64,000 bases of DNA from Thermoanaerobacter pseudethanolicus ATCC 33223 (GTDB lineage Bacteria > Bacillota > Thermoanaerobacteria > Thermoanaerobacterales > Thermoanaerobacteraceae). The DNA is taken from positions 1,933,001 to 1,997,000 of the forward strand of contig NC_010321.1 in the NCBI RefSeq assembly GCF_000019085.1. Reading direction: 5' to 3'. Positions 35,604 through 44,540 of this stretch are shown in pieces. A program made the position numbers and the translations under genes. Each line of letters begins with the position of its first letter. The stretch's first letter is position 1. The notes beneath the pieces were generated by a model. It made no database searches. It saw nothing but the letters and a program-made list of their open reading frames with translations, and was not told the DNA's origin.

Positions 35604-36542
35604 CTATTTTTCAAGAGGGATTGGAACTTCTTCTAAGATTCTTTTCACTACATCTTCCGCCTTTAAATTTTTAAGTTTACCTACCCCTTTTAAAATAATT
35701 CTGTGAGAAAGCACAAATGGTGCAATATACCTTACATCGTCTGGTGTCACAAAATCTCTTCCTTTTATATAAGCATAAGCTTGAGAAGATTTATAAAAAG
35801 CCAATGTAGCCCTTGGGCTTGCTCCCAATTCTATCTCCCTATCTTCTCTTGTCCTTTCAATTATATCTAAAATATAATTGGCAACATCTTTTTCCACATA
35901 CACATTGGTATACTCTTTTTGCATTTTTATTATATCCTCTTTGCTGCAAACTGGCTGAATATTCTCTAAGGGACTACCTTTATCAAAAAGGTCTATTATT
36001 CTCTGCTCTTCCTCTCTTTTGGGATATCCCATTTTTATTTTCATCAAAAACCTATCTATTTGAGCCTCGGGAAGAGGAAAAATGCCGTAACTTTCTATAG
36101 GATTTTGCGTAGCAATAACAAAAAAGGGTTTGTCTAAAGGATAAGTGACACCGTCTACAGTTACCTGCCTTTCTTCCATACATTCAAGAAGGCTGGATTG
36201 AGTCCTGGGTGTCGCTCTATTTATCTCATCAGCTAACAATATATTGGTAAACAAAGGGCCTTTTTTAAACTCAAATTCATTGAGTTTTTGATTGTAAACA
36301 TTTATCCCTGTCAAATCGCTAGGAAGTAAATCGGGAGTAAATTGCACCCTCTTAAACTCACAACTAATAGATTTAGCTAATGCTTTGGCAATAGTAGTTT
36401 TACCAACTCCTGGCACATCCTCTAAAAGAATATGTCCTGAAGATATTAAAGCTGTAAGCATTAAATCAATTACTTCTCTTTTCCCTACTATCACTTTTTC
36501 AATGTTATTCCTTACGTCTTCTAATATTTTTGCATATTCCAT
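35604..36542 (-). CDS. MoxR family AAA+ ATPase
   Basis: About 312 residues with Walker A 'LLEDVPGVGKTTIAKALAKS', Walker B 'ILLADEINRATPRTQSSLLECMEE', sensor 1 'PFFVIATQNPIESYGIFPLPEAQIDRFLM' and the C-terminal lid with 'LGASPRATLAFYKSSQAYA' (sensor 2 region) and 'DVRYIAPFVLSHRI'. These are textbook MoxR features. ATG 36542 follows AAAGGTGAT; six codons lie upstream in frame. First gene of the MoxR-DUF58-DUF4129 cluster. Confidence 0.92.
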   Translation of the reverse strand: MEYAKILEDVRNNIEKVIVGKREVIDLMLTALISSGHILLEDVPGVGKTTIAKALAKSISCEFKRVQFTPDLLPSDLTGINVYNQKLNEFEFKKGPLFTNILLADEINRATPRTQSSLLECMEERQVTVDGVTYPLDKPFFVIATQNPIESYGIFPLPEAQIDRFLMKIKMGYPKREEEQRIIDLFDKGSPLENIQPVCSKEDIIKMQKEYTNVYVEKDVANYILDIIERTREDREIELGASPRATLAFYKSSQAYAYIKGRDFVTPDDVRYIAPFVLSHRIILKGVGKLKNLKAEDVVKRILEEVPIPLEK

Positions 36543-36660
36543 CCTATCACCTTTTTCCAAATAAATTTTACCTTATTTTTTTATTATAGAAAACATTTTC
36601 TGAAATTTCAATAGTATATGTAAAAGTTAACATTTAATTTAAATTTATGCAAATTTCCTA

Positions 36661-36689
36661 TTGACTTTTTTGCTAAATTGTAATATCAT
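36661..36689 (+). promoter_or_regulatory. Promoter of the Fur-family/znu operon
   Basis: TTGACT (36661-36666) and TATCAT (36684-36689) are separated by exactly 17 bp, 46 bp before the regulator's ATG. Confidence 0.6.
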
Positions 36690-36695
36690 CTTAAT

Positions 36696-36711
36696 TAAGA
36701 AATATTTCTTA
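36696..36711. promoter_or_regulatory. Perfect 16-bp palindrome, probable metal-regulator operator
   Basis: TAAGAAATATTTCTTA is fully self-complementary and lies 6 bp downstream of the -10 hexamer. A Fur-family repressor encoded immediately downstream could bind here and regulate its own operon. The spacing and AT-rich arms resemble Fur/Zur-type boxes without matching a specific consensus. Confidence 0.55.
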
Positions 36712-36734
36712 TTTAATAAAGGGTTGTGATTAAA

Positions 36735-37151
36735 ATGCATAAGCAAGAGGCAATAAAAAAATTAAAAGAGCACAATTACAAATTAACTCCTCAAAGGGAA
36801 TTAATACTGGATATCATGTTAAATCAGCAGGGGTATCTTTCTGTGAGACAAATCTATGAAAAAGTAAAAGAAGTCTTTCCTCAAGTAAGTATTGACACAG
36901 TTTATCGCAATTTAAGCCTTTTGAAAGATATAAATATTTTAAATGAAACGACAATTGGCAATAATATTATGTATGTAATGCGAAAAGAAATACACAGTCA
37001 TACCATGAGATGTTTAAAATGCGGCAAAATCTTTGAACTAGACATATGCCCTCTCGAACTTTGGATAAACCAGATAAAAGACTTTGAAATTGTAGACCAC
37101 AAAATAGAAATCGTTGGTTATTGCAAAGATTGCAGGAGCAATAAAAACTAA
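36735..37151 (+). CDS. zur: Fur-family metal-responsive repressor, probably Zur
   Basis: 138 residues. The winged helix 'HNYKLTPQRELILDIMLNQQGYLSVRQIYEKVKEVFPQVSIDTVYRNLSLL' leads to a dimerisation/metal domain with 'EIHSHTMRCLKCGKIFELDICPLE' and a C-terminal 'CKDCRS', giving two CxxC motifs for structural zinc. The His in 'HSHTMRC' is typical of the regulatory site. It heads an operon with an ABC transporter of the ZnuACB type, hence Zur rather than Fur or PerR. ATG 36735 is used; GTG nine bases earlier is possible. Confidence 0.75.
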   Translation: MHKQEAIKKLKEHNYKLTPQRELILDIMLNQQGYLSVRQIYEKVKEVFPQVSIDTVYRNLSLLKDINILNETTIGNNIMYVMRKEIHSHTMRCLKCGKIFELDICPLELWINQIKDFEIVDHKIEIVGYCKDCRSNKN

Positions 37152-37169
37152 CTATAGGAGGTAATATTT

Positions 37170-38051
37170 ATGAAAAAAACTTTAATCGCTATACTGCTTA
37201 TCATGACTTTAATTTTAGGTATAACCTCTTGTGGCACAAAAACAGTAGAATCTTCAAAACCTGTAGTATATGCATCTTTTTACCCAATTTATGACCTTGC
37301 ATCAAAAATTGGTGGTGACAAAATAACAGTAAGAACTATAATACCGCCAGGAATCGAACCCCACGATTGGGAACCTGCCACAAAAGACGTGGCAGAAATG
37401 ACAAAGGCAAAAACTATCCTTTACTTAGGTTTGGGAATGGACTCTTGGATTGACAAAATAAAAACCAATGCTCCAAATGTAACATTTTATGAAGTATCAA
37501 AAGGCATAACTCCAATTGTCGAAGGCAACGAGACAAATCCCCACATATGGCTTTCTCCTAAAGAGACCTTGATAATGGCTAAAAACATAAATGAAGCCTT
37601 GCAAAAGACCTTTCCGAATGATAAAGATTATTTTGAAAAAAACTATCAAAATTTAAAAACTACATTAGAAACTCTTGATAAAGAGTACACTGAGACTCTT
37701 TCACAGACAAAGCACAAAACCTTTATTGTATACCACCGCGCTTTTGATTATTTAGCAAGAGACTATGGCTTAAAGCAAGAAGCATTAGTAGGTTCAGATG
37801 AAGAAGCAGAGGTAAGCCCTGCTAGAATGACAGAAATTATAAATCTTATAAAAAGTAAAAATATAAAATACATTTTCACAGAACCCTTGACTTCTCCAAA
37901 GCCTATACAGACTATAGCAAAAGAGACAGGAGTACAAGTTTTGCCTCTTAGCACAATCGAAGGGCTTACTAAAGAAGATATAAAGAAAAAAGGAGATTAC
38001 ATCTCTTTAATGAAACAAAACCTTGAAAACTTAAAAAAAGGATTGGAGTAG
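37170..38051 (+). CDS. znuA: Zinc (or manganese) ABC transporter substrate-binding lipoprotein
   Basis: 293 residues with a lipobox 'LILGITSCGTK' and the cluster A-I metal-binding fold: 'VYASFYPIYDLASKIGGDKITVRTIIPPGIEPHDWEPATKD' (first His), 'NPHIWLSPKE' (second His), 'FIVYHRAFDYLARDYGL' (third His), and an acidic ligand region 'IKYIFTEPL'. The His-rich loop of many ZnuA proteins is absent, so manganese cannot be excluded. The Fur-family gene just upstream and the order znuA-znuC-znuB support zinc. AGGAGG site before the ATG. Confidence 0.85.
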   Translation: MKKTLIAILLIMTLILGITSCGTKTVESSKPVVYASFYPIYDLASKIGGDKITVRTIIPPGIEPHDWEPATKDVAEMTKAKTILYLGLGMDSWIDKIKTNAPNVTFYEVSKGITPIVEGNETNPHIWLSPKETLIMAKNINEALQKTFPNDKDYFEKNYQNLKTTLETLDKEYTETLSQTKHKTFIVYHRAFDYLARDYGLKQEALVGSDEEAEVSPARMTEIINLIKSKNIKYIFTEPLTSPKPIQTIAKETGVQVLPLSTIEGLTKEDIKKKGDYISLMKQNLENLKKGLE

Positions 38052-38057
38052 GTGAAA

Positions 38058-38822
38058 ATGAACTTGGTTGAACTTAAGAATGTCAGCTTTGCTTATGATA
38101 CTAAAAAAATATTAAATAATATCTCTTTAAAAATAAATAAAGGAGAATTTGTTGCAATCATCGGACCTAATGGGTCCGGAAAAAGCACTTTAGTCAACAT
38201 TATGGTAGGAAATCTCATTCCCACTTCTGGTGAAGTTTTGTACGATGGAGTAAAGCTGCAAAATATAAAAAATAGGTCTTTTATAAGTTATGTACCCCAA
38301 AAGTCTTATTCCTTTAATGCCTCTTTTCCTGCCAGTGTAGAAGAAGTAGTATCAATGGGATTATACGCAAAGAAAGGAATATTTAAAAGACTTTCTAAAA
38401 AAGATTGGGAAGAAGTATATGAAGCTTTAAGAATTGTAAACATGTTCGATTATAAGCATAGTTTAATAGGAAGGCTATCAGGGGGACAACTACAAAGGGT
38501 CTTCATAGCTCGCTCTTTAGTTGTAAAACCAGAAATACTTTTTTTGGATGAGCCTACAACGGGAATTGATGCGAAGTCTGAAAAGGCTTTATACGCTATC
38601 CTTGAAAAATTAAATAAAGAAAAAGGTATAACTATAGTAATGGTAACCCATGACGTTTGGGCAATTACTGATAAAGTATCAAGGATAATATGCATGAGTG
38701 AAGGTAAAATAAATGAAAAATGTGAAGCCGTCGACCTTACAGCAGGAGAATTAGCTGAAGTATATGGATATCCAGTAAAAATAACAAAACATCATCACAA
38801 TGGGAGTGTTAAAAATGATTGA
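38058..38822 (+). CDS. znuC: Zinc ABC transporter ATP-binding protein
   Basis: About 254 residues: Walker A 'IIGPNGSGKSTLVNIM', Q-loop 'YVPQK', signature 'RLSGGQLQRVFIARSL', Walker B 'EILFLDEPTTGID', H-loop 'VTHDVWAI'. The C-terminus ends in a His-rich 'KITKHHHNGSV', common in ZnuC-type ATPases. ATG 38058 has GGAGTAGG upstream. It overlaps znuB by 8 bp. Confidence 0.88.
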   Translation: MNLVELKNVSFAYDTKKILNNISLKINKGEFVAIIGPNGSGKSTLVNIMVGNLIPTSGEVLYDGVKLQNIKNRSFISYVPQKSYSFNASFPASVEEVVSMGLYAKKGIFKRLSKKDWEEVYEALRIVNMFDYKHSLIGRLSGGQLQRVFIARSLVVKPEILFLDEPTTGIDAKSEKALYAILEKLNKEKGITIVMVTHDVWAITDKVSRIICMSEGKINEKCEAVDLTAGELAEVYGYPVKITKHHHNGSVKND

Positions 38823-39609
38823 TATTTTTTCCTATGAATTTATGAGAAGAGCATTTATAGCCGGAAGCATTATTTCAATAATTGCACCTTTAACAGGTAG
38901 TTTTCTTGTCCTAAGACGGCTTTCACAAATAGGAGACACCCTTTCTCACGTTGCTTTAGCAGGAGTGGCAGCAGGTATTTTACTTGGAATAAATCCTACA
39001 TTAGGTTCCATAATTGTAGTACTTTTAGCTTCTTTTGGAATAGAAAGACTGAGGAAGGCATATTTCAGGTATTCAGAAATATCAATAGCCATAGTAATGT
39101 CTGCAGGAATGGCAATTGCCATAATTCTTTTGAGCTTATCTCGTGGCGGCGCAGCCAACATAATGAATTATCTGTTTGGAAGTATTGTGTCTGTAACAAA
39201 CACTGACGTCCTTTTGATTTCAACTCTCGGTATCGTTGTAGTGGCGTCAATTATGTTGCTGTACAAAGAGTTATTGTACATCACCTTCGATGAAGAAGCC
39301 GCAAAAATTTCAGGGATACCCGTAAGCTATATCAATTTCTTCTTTACAATACTAGTAGCTTTAACTGTTGCCCTCGCCATGAGAATTGTAGGTGCGCTTT
39401 TAGTCTCAGCACTAATGGTAATACCGGCTGCTGCAAGTTTAAGAATCGCCAAAAGCTTTAAACAGACAATATTTTATGCAATACTCTTTTCCTTTATATC
39501 AGTTTTTTCAGGAATATTTCTATCCTTTTACTTAAACTTATCCCCCGGTGGAAGTATAGTTCTCGTCTCGCTTTTAATAATGGGACTCGTTTCATTAAAG
39601 AAGAGGTAA
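38815..39609 (+). CDS. znuB: Zinc ABC transporter permease
   Basis: About 264 residues with eight or so hydrophobic helices and ABC-3 family motifs: 'FIAGSIISIIAPLTGSFLVLRRLSQIGDTLSHVALAGVAAGILLG', 'DEEAAKISGIPVSYINFFFTILVALTVALAMRIVGALLVSALMVIPAAASL', and the terminal 'GIFLSFYLNLSPGGSIVLVSLLIMGLVSL'. Overlap with znuC implies coupled translation. Last gene before a strong terminator. Confidence 0.9.
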   Translation: MIDIFSYEFMRRAFIAGSIISIIAPLTGSFLVLRRLSQIGDTLSHVALAGVAAGILLGINPTLGSIIVVLLASFGIERLRKAYFRYSEISIAIVMSAGMAIAIILLSLSRGGAANIMNYLFGSIVSVTNTDVLLISTLGIVVVASIMLLYKELLYITFDEEAAKISGIPVSYINFFFTILVALTVALAMRIVGALLVSALMVIPAAASLRIAKSFKQTIFYAILFSFISVFSGIFLSFYLNLSPGGSIVLVSLLIMGLVSLKKR

Positions 39610-39616
39610 ATAAAAG

Positions 39617-39668
39617 AAGAAGAGGCTGTTTGACAATCAAATTTTTAACAGCCTCTTCTTGCTTTTTA
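39617..39668. terminator. Bidirectional terminator between znuB and the GH1 gene
   Basis: AAGAAGAGGCTGTT (39617-39630) and AACAGCCTCTTCTT (39647-39660) form a perfect 14-bp stem with a 16-nt loop, then GCTTTTTAT. The convergent minus-strand gene ends 15 bp beyond. Confidence 0.82.
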
Positions 39669-39675
39669 TCATTTA

Positions 39676-41016
39676 CTACTCAATAGAATTTTTCTGTATT
39701 ACCTCTTTATACCACAATGCACTGTCTTTTAATATTCTCTTTTGCGTCTCATAATCCACATAAACTATCCCAAATCTTTTTGAATATCCATGGGCCCATT
39801 CAAAATTGTCCATCAGCGACCATACGAAATATCCTTTTAAGTTACCTCCTTCTCCTATAAATTTTGCTGCTGCTTTTAAGTGCTCTTTAATGTATTCTAT
39901 TCTTTCATCGTCGTGTACTCTTCCATCCTCTGTCACTTCATCTTTAAATGCTGCTCCATTCTCTGTGATATACATAGGCAGTTTTGTATATTCTCTATCT
40001 AGCCTTTTTAAAAGGTCATACAAAGACTCTGGGCTTATCTCCCATCCCATCTCCGTCCTCTTACCTGGACCCGGTACATTCTCTGCCTTTAGCATGGAAT
40101 CTTCGTTGTATTTTACAATACTTCTTGTATAATAATTGACTCCAAGAAAATCTATCGGAACACTTATAGTCTCTAAATCTCCTTCTTTTATAAAGTCAAA
40201 TTCTCCAATTATTTTACTATATAATTCCATCATATCCTCTGGATAATTGCCTTTGAATATTGGATCTAAAAACCATCTGTTAGCAAATCCGTCAGCATAT
40301 TGGGCTGCTAATTTGTCTTCTTCTTTTTCGCTGGCTGGATATGCAGGGGTTAAGTTTAGTGTTATACCAATCTTACTCCCTTTTATATTCATTTCTCTAA
40401 AGGCTTTTACTGCTTCTCCATGGGAAAGTAGTATATGATGAGCTGCTATTAGTGCCTCTCTGTAGTTTTTGTGCCCTGGCGCATGTTCTCCTATTCCATA
40501 GCTTAATATTGAGGAACACCATGGCTCATTATGAGTTATCCATAAAGGTATTACATCCCCTAATTCTTCAAATAGTTTCGTGGCATATTCTACATACCAT
40601 TTTACACTGTCCCTATTTAGCCACCCCCCTCCTTTGTCATACGCCCATTGTGGTAAATCCCAATGATAAATTGTTGCGGTTGGCATTATATCTTTTTTTA
40701 ATAATTCATCTATTAGCCTCTTGTAAAAGTCCATTCCTTTAGGGTTATATTTGCCTTCTTCAGGAAAAATTCTTGGCCATGCAATTGAAAATCTGTAAGC
40801 TTTTACTCCTATTTCTTTTAATATCTCTACATCTTCCTTATAGCGGTGGTAATGGTCACAGGCTACATCTCCTGTGTGGCCATTATAGGTTTTCCCTTCT
40901 GTCTTTGAAAATGTATCCCATATGGAAGGAGTCCTCCCATCTTCATTTACAGCTCCTTCAATTTGGTATGATGATGTAGCAGTTCCCCAAAGAAAATCTT
41001 TTGGAAATTTTATCAA
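39676..41016 (-). CDS. bglA: GH1 beta-glucosidase
   Basis: 446-residue GH1 enzyme, cytoplasmic (no signal peptide). Motifs: 'FPKDFLWGTATSSYQIEGA', 'DHYHRYKEDVEILKEIGVKAYRFSIAWPRI', the acid/base glutamate in 'LWITHNEPW', and the nucleophile in 'MYITENGAAF'; aglycone-side 'VWSLMDNFEWAHGYSKRFGIVYVDY'. FEWAHGYSKRFG is the unphosphorylated-substrate pattern, so it should hydrolyse cellobiose-type sugars rather than 6-phosphates. It closely resembles T. brockii CglT from memory. TTG 41016 has GGAGTGAT upstream. Last gene of the GH/opp cluster. Confidence 0.93.
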   Translation of the reverse strand: MIKFPKDFLWGTATSSYQIEGAVNEDGRTPSIWDTFSKTEGKTYNGHTGDVACDHYHRYKEDVEILKEIGVKAYRFSIAWPRIFPEEGKYNPKGMDFYKRLIDELLKKDIMPTATIYHWDLPQWAYDKGGGWLNRDSVKWYVEYATKLFEELGDVIPLWITHNEPWCSSILSYGIGEHAPGHKNYREALIAAHHILLSHGEAVKAFREMNIKGSKIGITLNLTPAYPASEKEEDKLAAQYADGFANRWFLDPIFKGNYPEDMMELYSKIIGEFDFIKEGDLETISVPIDFLGVNYYTRSIVKYNEDSMLKAENVPGPGKRTEMGWEISPESLYDLLKRLDREYTKLPMYITENGAAFKDEVTEDGRVHDDERIEYIKEHLKAAAKFIGEGGNLKGYFVWSLMDNFEWAHGYSKRFGIVYVDYETQKRILKDSALWYKEVIQKNSIE

Positions 41017-41062
41017 TATTATCACTCCTATCTTTAATGGTAATTGTTGAAACTTTTTTACT

Positions 41063-43534
41063 TTATATATTTGCTACTAATTGAGTAATGTCAAAAACTT
41101 CAACACTCTCGGGTTTTTGTGAAAATTTTACTTCATATTGTTTACCTGGCATCATATTTAAACAATTGTCAGATAAATCTATATCATTTTCGGGCTCTAT
41201 AAACACTCCAAATGCTGGAACATCTGTTGTTAAGACTATTAAATCATTTTTTATTTGATAATTAATTTTGGGTTCTATTAAACTTAAATTTCTAAATTTA
41301 TCAAACACTTTATAATTCTCATAAGTCTTGCCATCAGCAATTATTTCTACATATATAACACTATCTAGTAGTTCTCCATTTTTCTCTACTGGCAATGTAC
41401 ACCCCGGTATTGCTATAGGCATTTCCTTTACACTGTACCCAATATTTAATTCCTCAATTTTATAGTGAGCTATTTTTGTAACGTCATTTGCTATTAATCT
41501 CGTTTTTAACTGTTTCTCTGCAATTTTTTCACCATTTAGTTTGAAAACTTTTATAGTTACCTCTACTTCTTTATCATGCACCAAATCACTTATGCCATAG
41601 ACTGTGATACCCCCATCTTCCTCTTTTATGTATGGTAAAATTTCTGCATAAAATTTCTTTGAATAGTGATACAATGCTTTTTTCCTCTTGTAATAATCAA
41701 TACAAGACCAGCTAGCTACAGGCCAGCAGTCATTAAACTGCCAGTATAGTGTCCCTGCTGTCTTAAATTTTCTTGACCTCCAATGTTCTACACCTGTTTT
41801 TATAGCCTCTGCTTGGTTAAATTGACTTAAGTAAACAAAGCTTTTAAGGTCTTTAGGAAATCCTAAGTGTCCTACCATAAACCTTACTAATCTTTCCATT
41901 CCTTCAACCATTTTGTTGTGAGAAATCATAACTGGACTCAGTATTGTCCTATCTTCAGGAGATGTGTAAGAAAGTACTGTTTTCCAATCTGGCATTGATT
42001 GGAATCCAAATTCACTAAGAAATCTGCCCTTATCTTTTGTGTACTCTTCATAGTCTACCCATCCACTCCACACATTCCACTGATGCCTATCGCCTTCAGT
42101 TTCACTATTTGGATCTTCTCCTCCATAAGGACTTGATACCCAATAAGGCCTTGACGGATCTAATTTTGCACACACTTTAGGTAATATTTCTTTATAAATG
42201 TAATTGCCCAAATATTTTGGATCTCCATTATCCCACCATGAATGAAATCCCCAATTGTTTTCATTATTCCCACACCACAATACAATGGAAGGATGATTTC
42301 TAAGACTTAATATGACTTTCTCTGCTTCTTCTTTTGCTAATTTTTGAAACCATTCAAATTGGTCAGGGTACTCCGCACAGGCGTACATAAAATCCTGCCA
42401 TACCATTATACCCATTTCATCACAGGCATCATAAAATGCTGGATCTTCATATATCCCTCCTCCCCATATTCGTAACATGTTCATATTTGCATCTTTTGCA
42501 AGTCTTATATATTCATAATAATCTTCTTTGGTTAATCTAGGTAATAGGTTGTCAGCTGGTATCCAATTGACTCCCTTTGCAAAGACTTTTATTCCATTAA
42601 TTTCAAAGATAAAAGTTTCTCCTTCCTCATCCTTTTCTCTTACCAACTTCACAGTTCTTATTCCGCTTCTAAAGCTTTTTTCATCTATTATTTCTTCACC
42701 CGTTAAAAGTCTTATTCTTATATCGTAAAGCGGCTGTTCTCCAATTCCATTTGGATACCACAATTTAGGATTTTCTATAAGCATTGTGGTTTTTATTCTG
42801 TTCTTTTGAACTTTTACTCGCTTTTTCCCATATGAAATGTCGTTATGTATTATCTCTATTTCAGCTTCAAAATCTTGCACTATATACCCTTCTATCTCTG
42901 CACTTATTACTACATAAGCTTTGTTTTGCTCAATTTTTTCTGTATAGAAATATGGATTTTTAATCTCTGCATATTTTACTAAAGACAAGTATGCACCTCT
43001 CCATAAACCAACTTGAACTATCCTTGGTCCCCAATCCCAACCATAAGAATATTGAGCTTTCCTTACATAAGGCCTACCACTTTCTCCTGACCATTCAAGT
43101 TTCACAGGACTTGTTTGTTCCATAGCTTTTATAGTTTTTGTTATGGAATCAAAGTGCACTTCCAATACATTATTTCCATCTTTTACTATGTCTTTAATAT
43201 CAAATTCATAAGGTATAAACATATTTTGTACTTTTCCTAAATGTATCCCATTTAAGTATATATCAGCAAAAGTATCTATTCCTTCAAAAACTAATTTTAT
43301 TGCGTCATATTCATTTTTGTCTTTTGCATTAAAATCAAATTCTTTTTTGTATACCCATTCTTTTTCTTCTAATTTGTGAAATTTTATCTCATTCATTCGA
43401 TAATAAGGATCTTCTATTTTCCCTAGTCTTATTAAATCTAGCTGAACACATCCTGGAACTTCTCCTTCATACCACTCGCTAGCATTTGACTCTCTAAAAT
43501 GCCATACTCCATTTAAAGAAATACGTTTTTCCAT
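41063..43534 (-). CDS. GH2 beta-mannosidase
   Basis: 823-residue intracellular GH2 enzyme. N-terminal sugar-binding domain ('ISLNGVWHFRESNASEWYEGEVPGCVQLDLIRLG', 'VYKKEFDF', 'IDTFADIYLNGIHLGKVQNMFIPYEFDI'), the beta-mannosidase 'YVRKAQYSYGWDWGPRIVQVGLWR', the TIM barrel with 'KGVNWIPADNLLPRL', 'NMLRIWGGGIYEDPAFYDACDEMGIMVWQDFMYACAEYP', 'VLWCGNNENNWGFHSWW' (acid/base NE) and 'FLSEFGFQSMPDW' (nucleophile E). WDWGPR is typical of beta-mannosidases. Placed between oppF and bglA, it points to manno-oligosaccharide use. Confidence 0.92.
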   Translation of the reverse strand: MEKRISLNGVWHFRESNASEWYEGEVPGCVQLDLIRLGKIEDPYYRMNEIKFHKLEEKEWVYKKEFDFNAKDKNEYDAIKLVFEGIDTFADIYLNGIHLGKVQNMFIPYEFDIKDIVKDGNNVLEVHFDSITKTIKAMEQTSPVKLEWSGESGRPYVRKAQYSYGWDWGPRIVQVGLWRGAYLSLVKYAEIKNPYFYTEKIEQNKAYVVISAEIEGYIVQDFEAEIEIIHNDISYGKKRVKVQKNRIKTTMLIENPKLWYPNGIGEQPLYDIRIRLLTGEEIIDEKSFRSGIRTVKLVREKDEEGETFIFEINGIKVFAKGVNWIPADNLLPRLTKEDYYEYIRLAKDANMNMLRIWGGGIYEDPAFYDACDEMGIMVWQDFMYACAEYPDQFEWFQKLAKEEAEKVILSLRNHPSIVLWCGNNENNWGFHSWWDNGDPKYLGNYIYKEILPKVCAKLDPSRPYWVSSPYGGEDPNSETEGDRHQWNVWSGWVDYEEYTKDKGRFLSEFGFQSMPDWKTVLSYTSPEDRTILSPVMISHNKMVEGMERLVRFMVGHLGFPKDLKSFVYLSQFNQAEAIKTGVEHWRSRKFKTAGTLYWQFNDCWPVASWSCIDYYKRKKALYHYSKKFYAEILPYIKEEDGGITVYGISDLVHDKEVEVTIKVFKLNGEKIAEKQLKTRLIANDVTKIAHYKIEELNIGYSVKEMPIAIPGCTLPVEKNGELLDSVIYVEIIADGKTYENYKVFDKFRNLSLIEPKINYQIKNDLIVLTTDVPAFGVFIEPENDIDLSDNCLNMMPGKQYEVKFSQKPESVEVFDITQLVANI

Positions 43535-43601
43535 AATTAAATCACCTTTTTTAAATTTTCTTGCCTTACCATTTTTACTGTAATTTAATTTCTATTTTTA
43601 A

Positions 43602-44540
43602 TCAAAGTTTTACACAAGCAACATAATGGTCTTCCTCTACTAATTTAAGTGTAGGTTTAAAGCAACTTGTATCTGCTATAGGGCATCTATCTATATACTT
43701 ACATAGTCCCTCTTTCCATATAGCCTGCTTTTTGTCCGAATCTTCAATATCAATTCTGTCAGTTTCCCATTTTCTATCTAATTGTGGTATTGAGTCTAAT
43801 AGCATCTGTGTATAAGGATGTCTGGGATTAGAAAAAACTTTTTCTATTGAGCCCATCTCTACAATTGACCCTCTATATAAAACCACTATCTTATCGCTTA
43901 TATAATACGCCTGCGAAAGGTCATGGGTAATAAACATTATAGCAGCTCCTATTTCTTTTAAGCTAAGCAATGCTTCTAAAACATCTACACGAGTTGAAGC
44001 ATCTAACATACTAGTAATTTCATCTGCTACTAATACCTCTACATCCATCAGTAGCGCCCTTGCTATTAATAATCTTTGAAGCTGTCCTCCACTCAATTGG
44101 TGTATATACTTGTTTAACACATCTCCAGCATTCAGTCCCACTTTCTTTAATACATTTTCTACTCTATCATTCCATTCTGATGCAGGCACTTCTTTTTTAA
44201 AGGATTGTCTTACTAATTTAAATATTCTATTTACTTTAAATATAGGATTAAAAGAGGAATATGGGTCTTGAAAAATTCCTTGAACTTTTGAGTAAAACTC
44301 TTTGTTATTTGATATGCTAAAGATATCCTTGTCCTCAAGTAAAATTTGGCCACCACTTGGTTTTAGCAATTTTAACATCATTTTACCTATTGTAGACTTT
44401 CCACTGCCACTTTCACCTACTAAAGCTAAAATCTCTCCTTTGCCTATTTCAAAATTTACTTCATCTACTGCTGTTATTGTGTTTTTACTAAACAAAAACC
44501 CTGAATTAAAAACCTTTGTAAGATTCTTTGCTTTGATCAT
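43602..44540 (-). CDS. Opp/Dpp-type ABC transporter ATP-binding protein (OppF-like)
   Basis: About 312 residues: Walker A 'LVGESGSGKSTIGKMML', Q-loop 'GIFQDPYSSF', signature 'HQLSGGQLQRLLIARAL', Walker B 'EVLVADEITSMLDA', H-loop 'FITHDLSQAY', and the Opp-type C-terminal 'NPRHPYTQMLLDSIPQ' with a late cysteine cluster ('CKYIDRCPIADTSCFKPT') that in this family can bind Fe-S. ATG 44540 overlaps the oppD stop by 4 bp. The substrate is inferred as oligosaccharide from the adjacent GH genes. Confidence 0.88.
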   Translation of the reverse strand: MIKAKNLTKVFNSGFLFSKNTITAVDEVNFEIGKGEILALVGESGSGKSTIGKMMLKLLKPSGGQILLEDKDIFSISNNKEFYSKVQGIFQDPYSSFNPIFKVNRIFKLVRQSFKKEVPASEWNDRVENVLKKVGLNAGDVLNKYIHQLSGGQLQRLLIARALLMDVEVLVADEITSMLDASTRVDVLEALLSLKEIGAAIMFITHDLSQAYYISDKIVVLYRGSIVEMGSIEKVFSNPRHPYTQMLLDSIPQLDRKWETDRIDIEDSDKKQAIWKEGLCKYIDRCPIADTSCFKPTLKLVEEDHYVACVKL

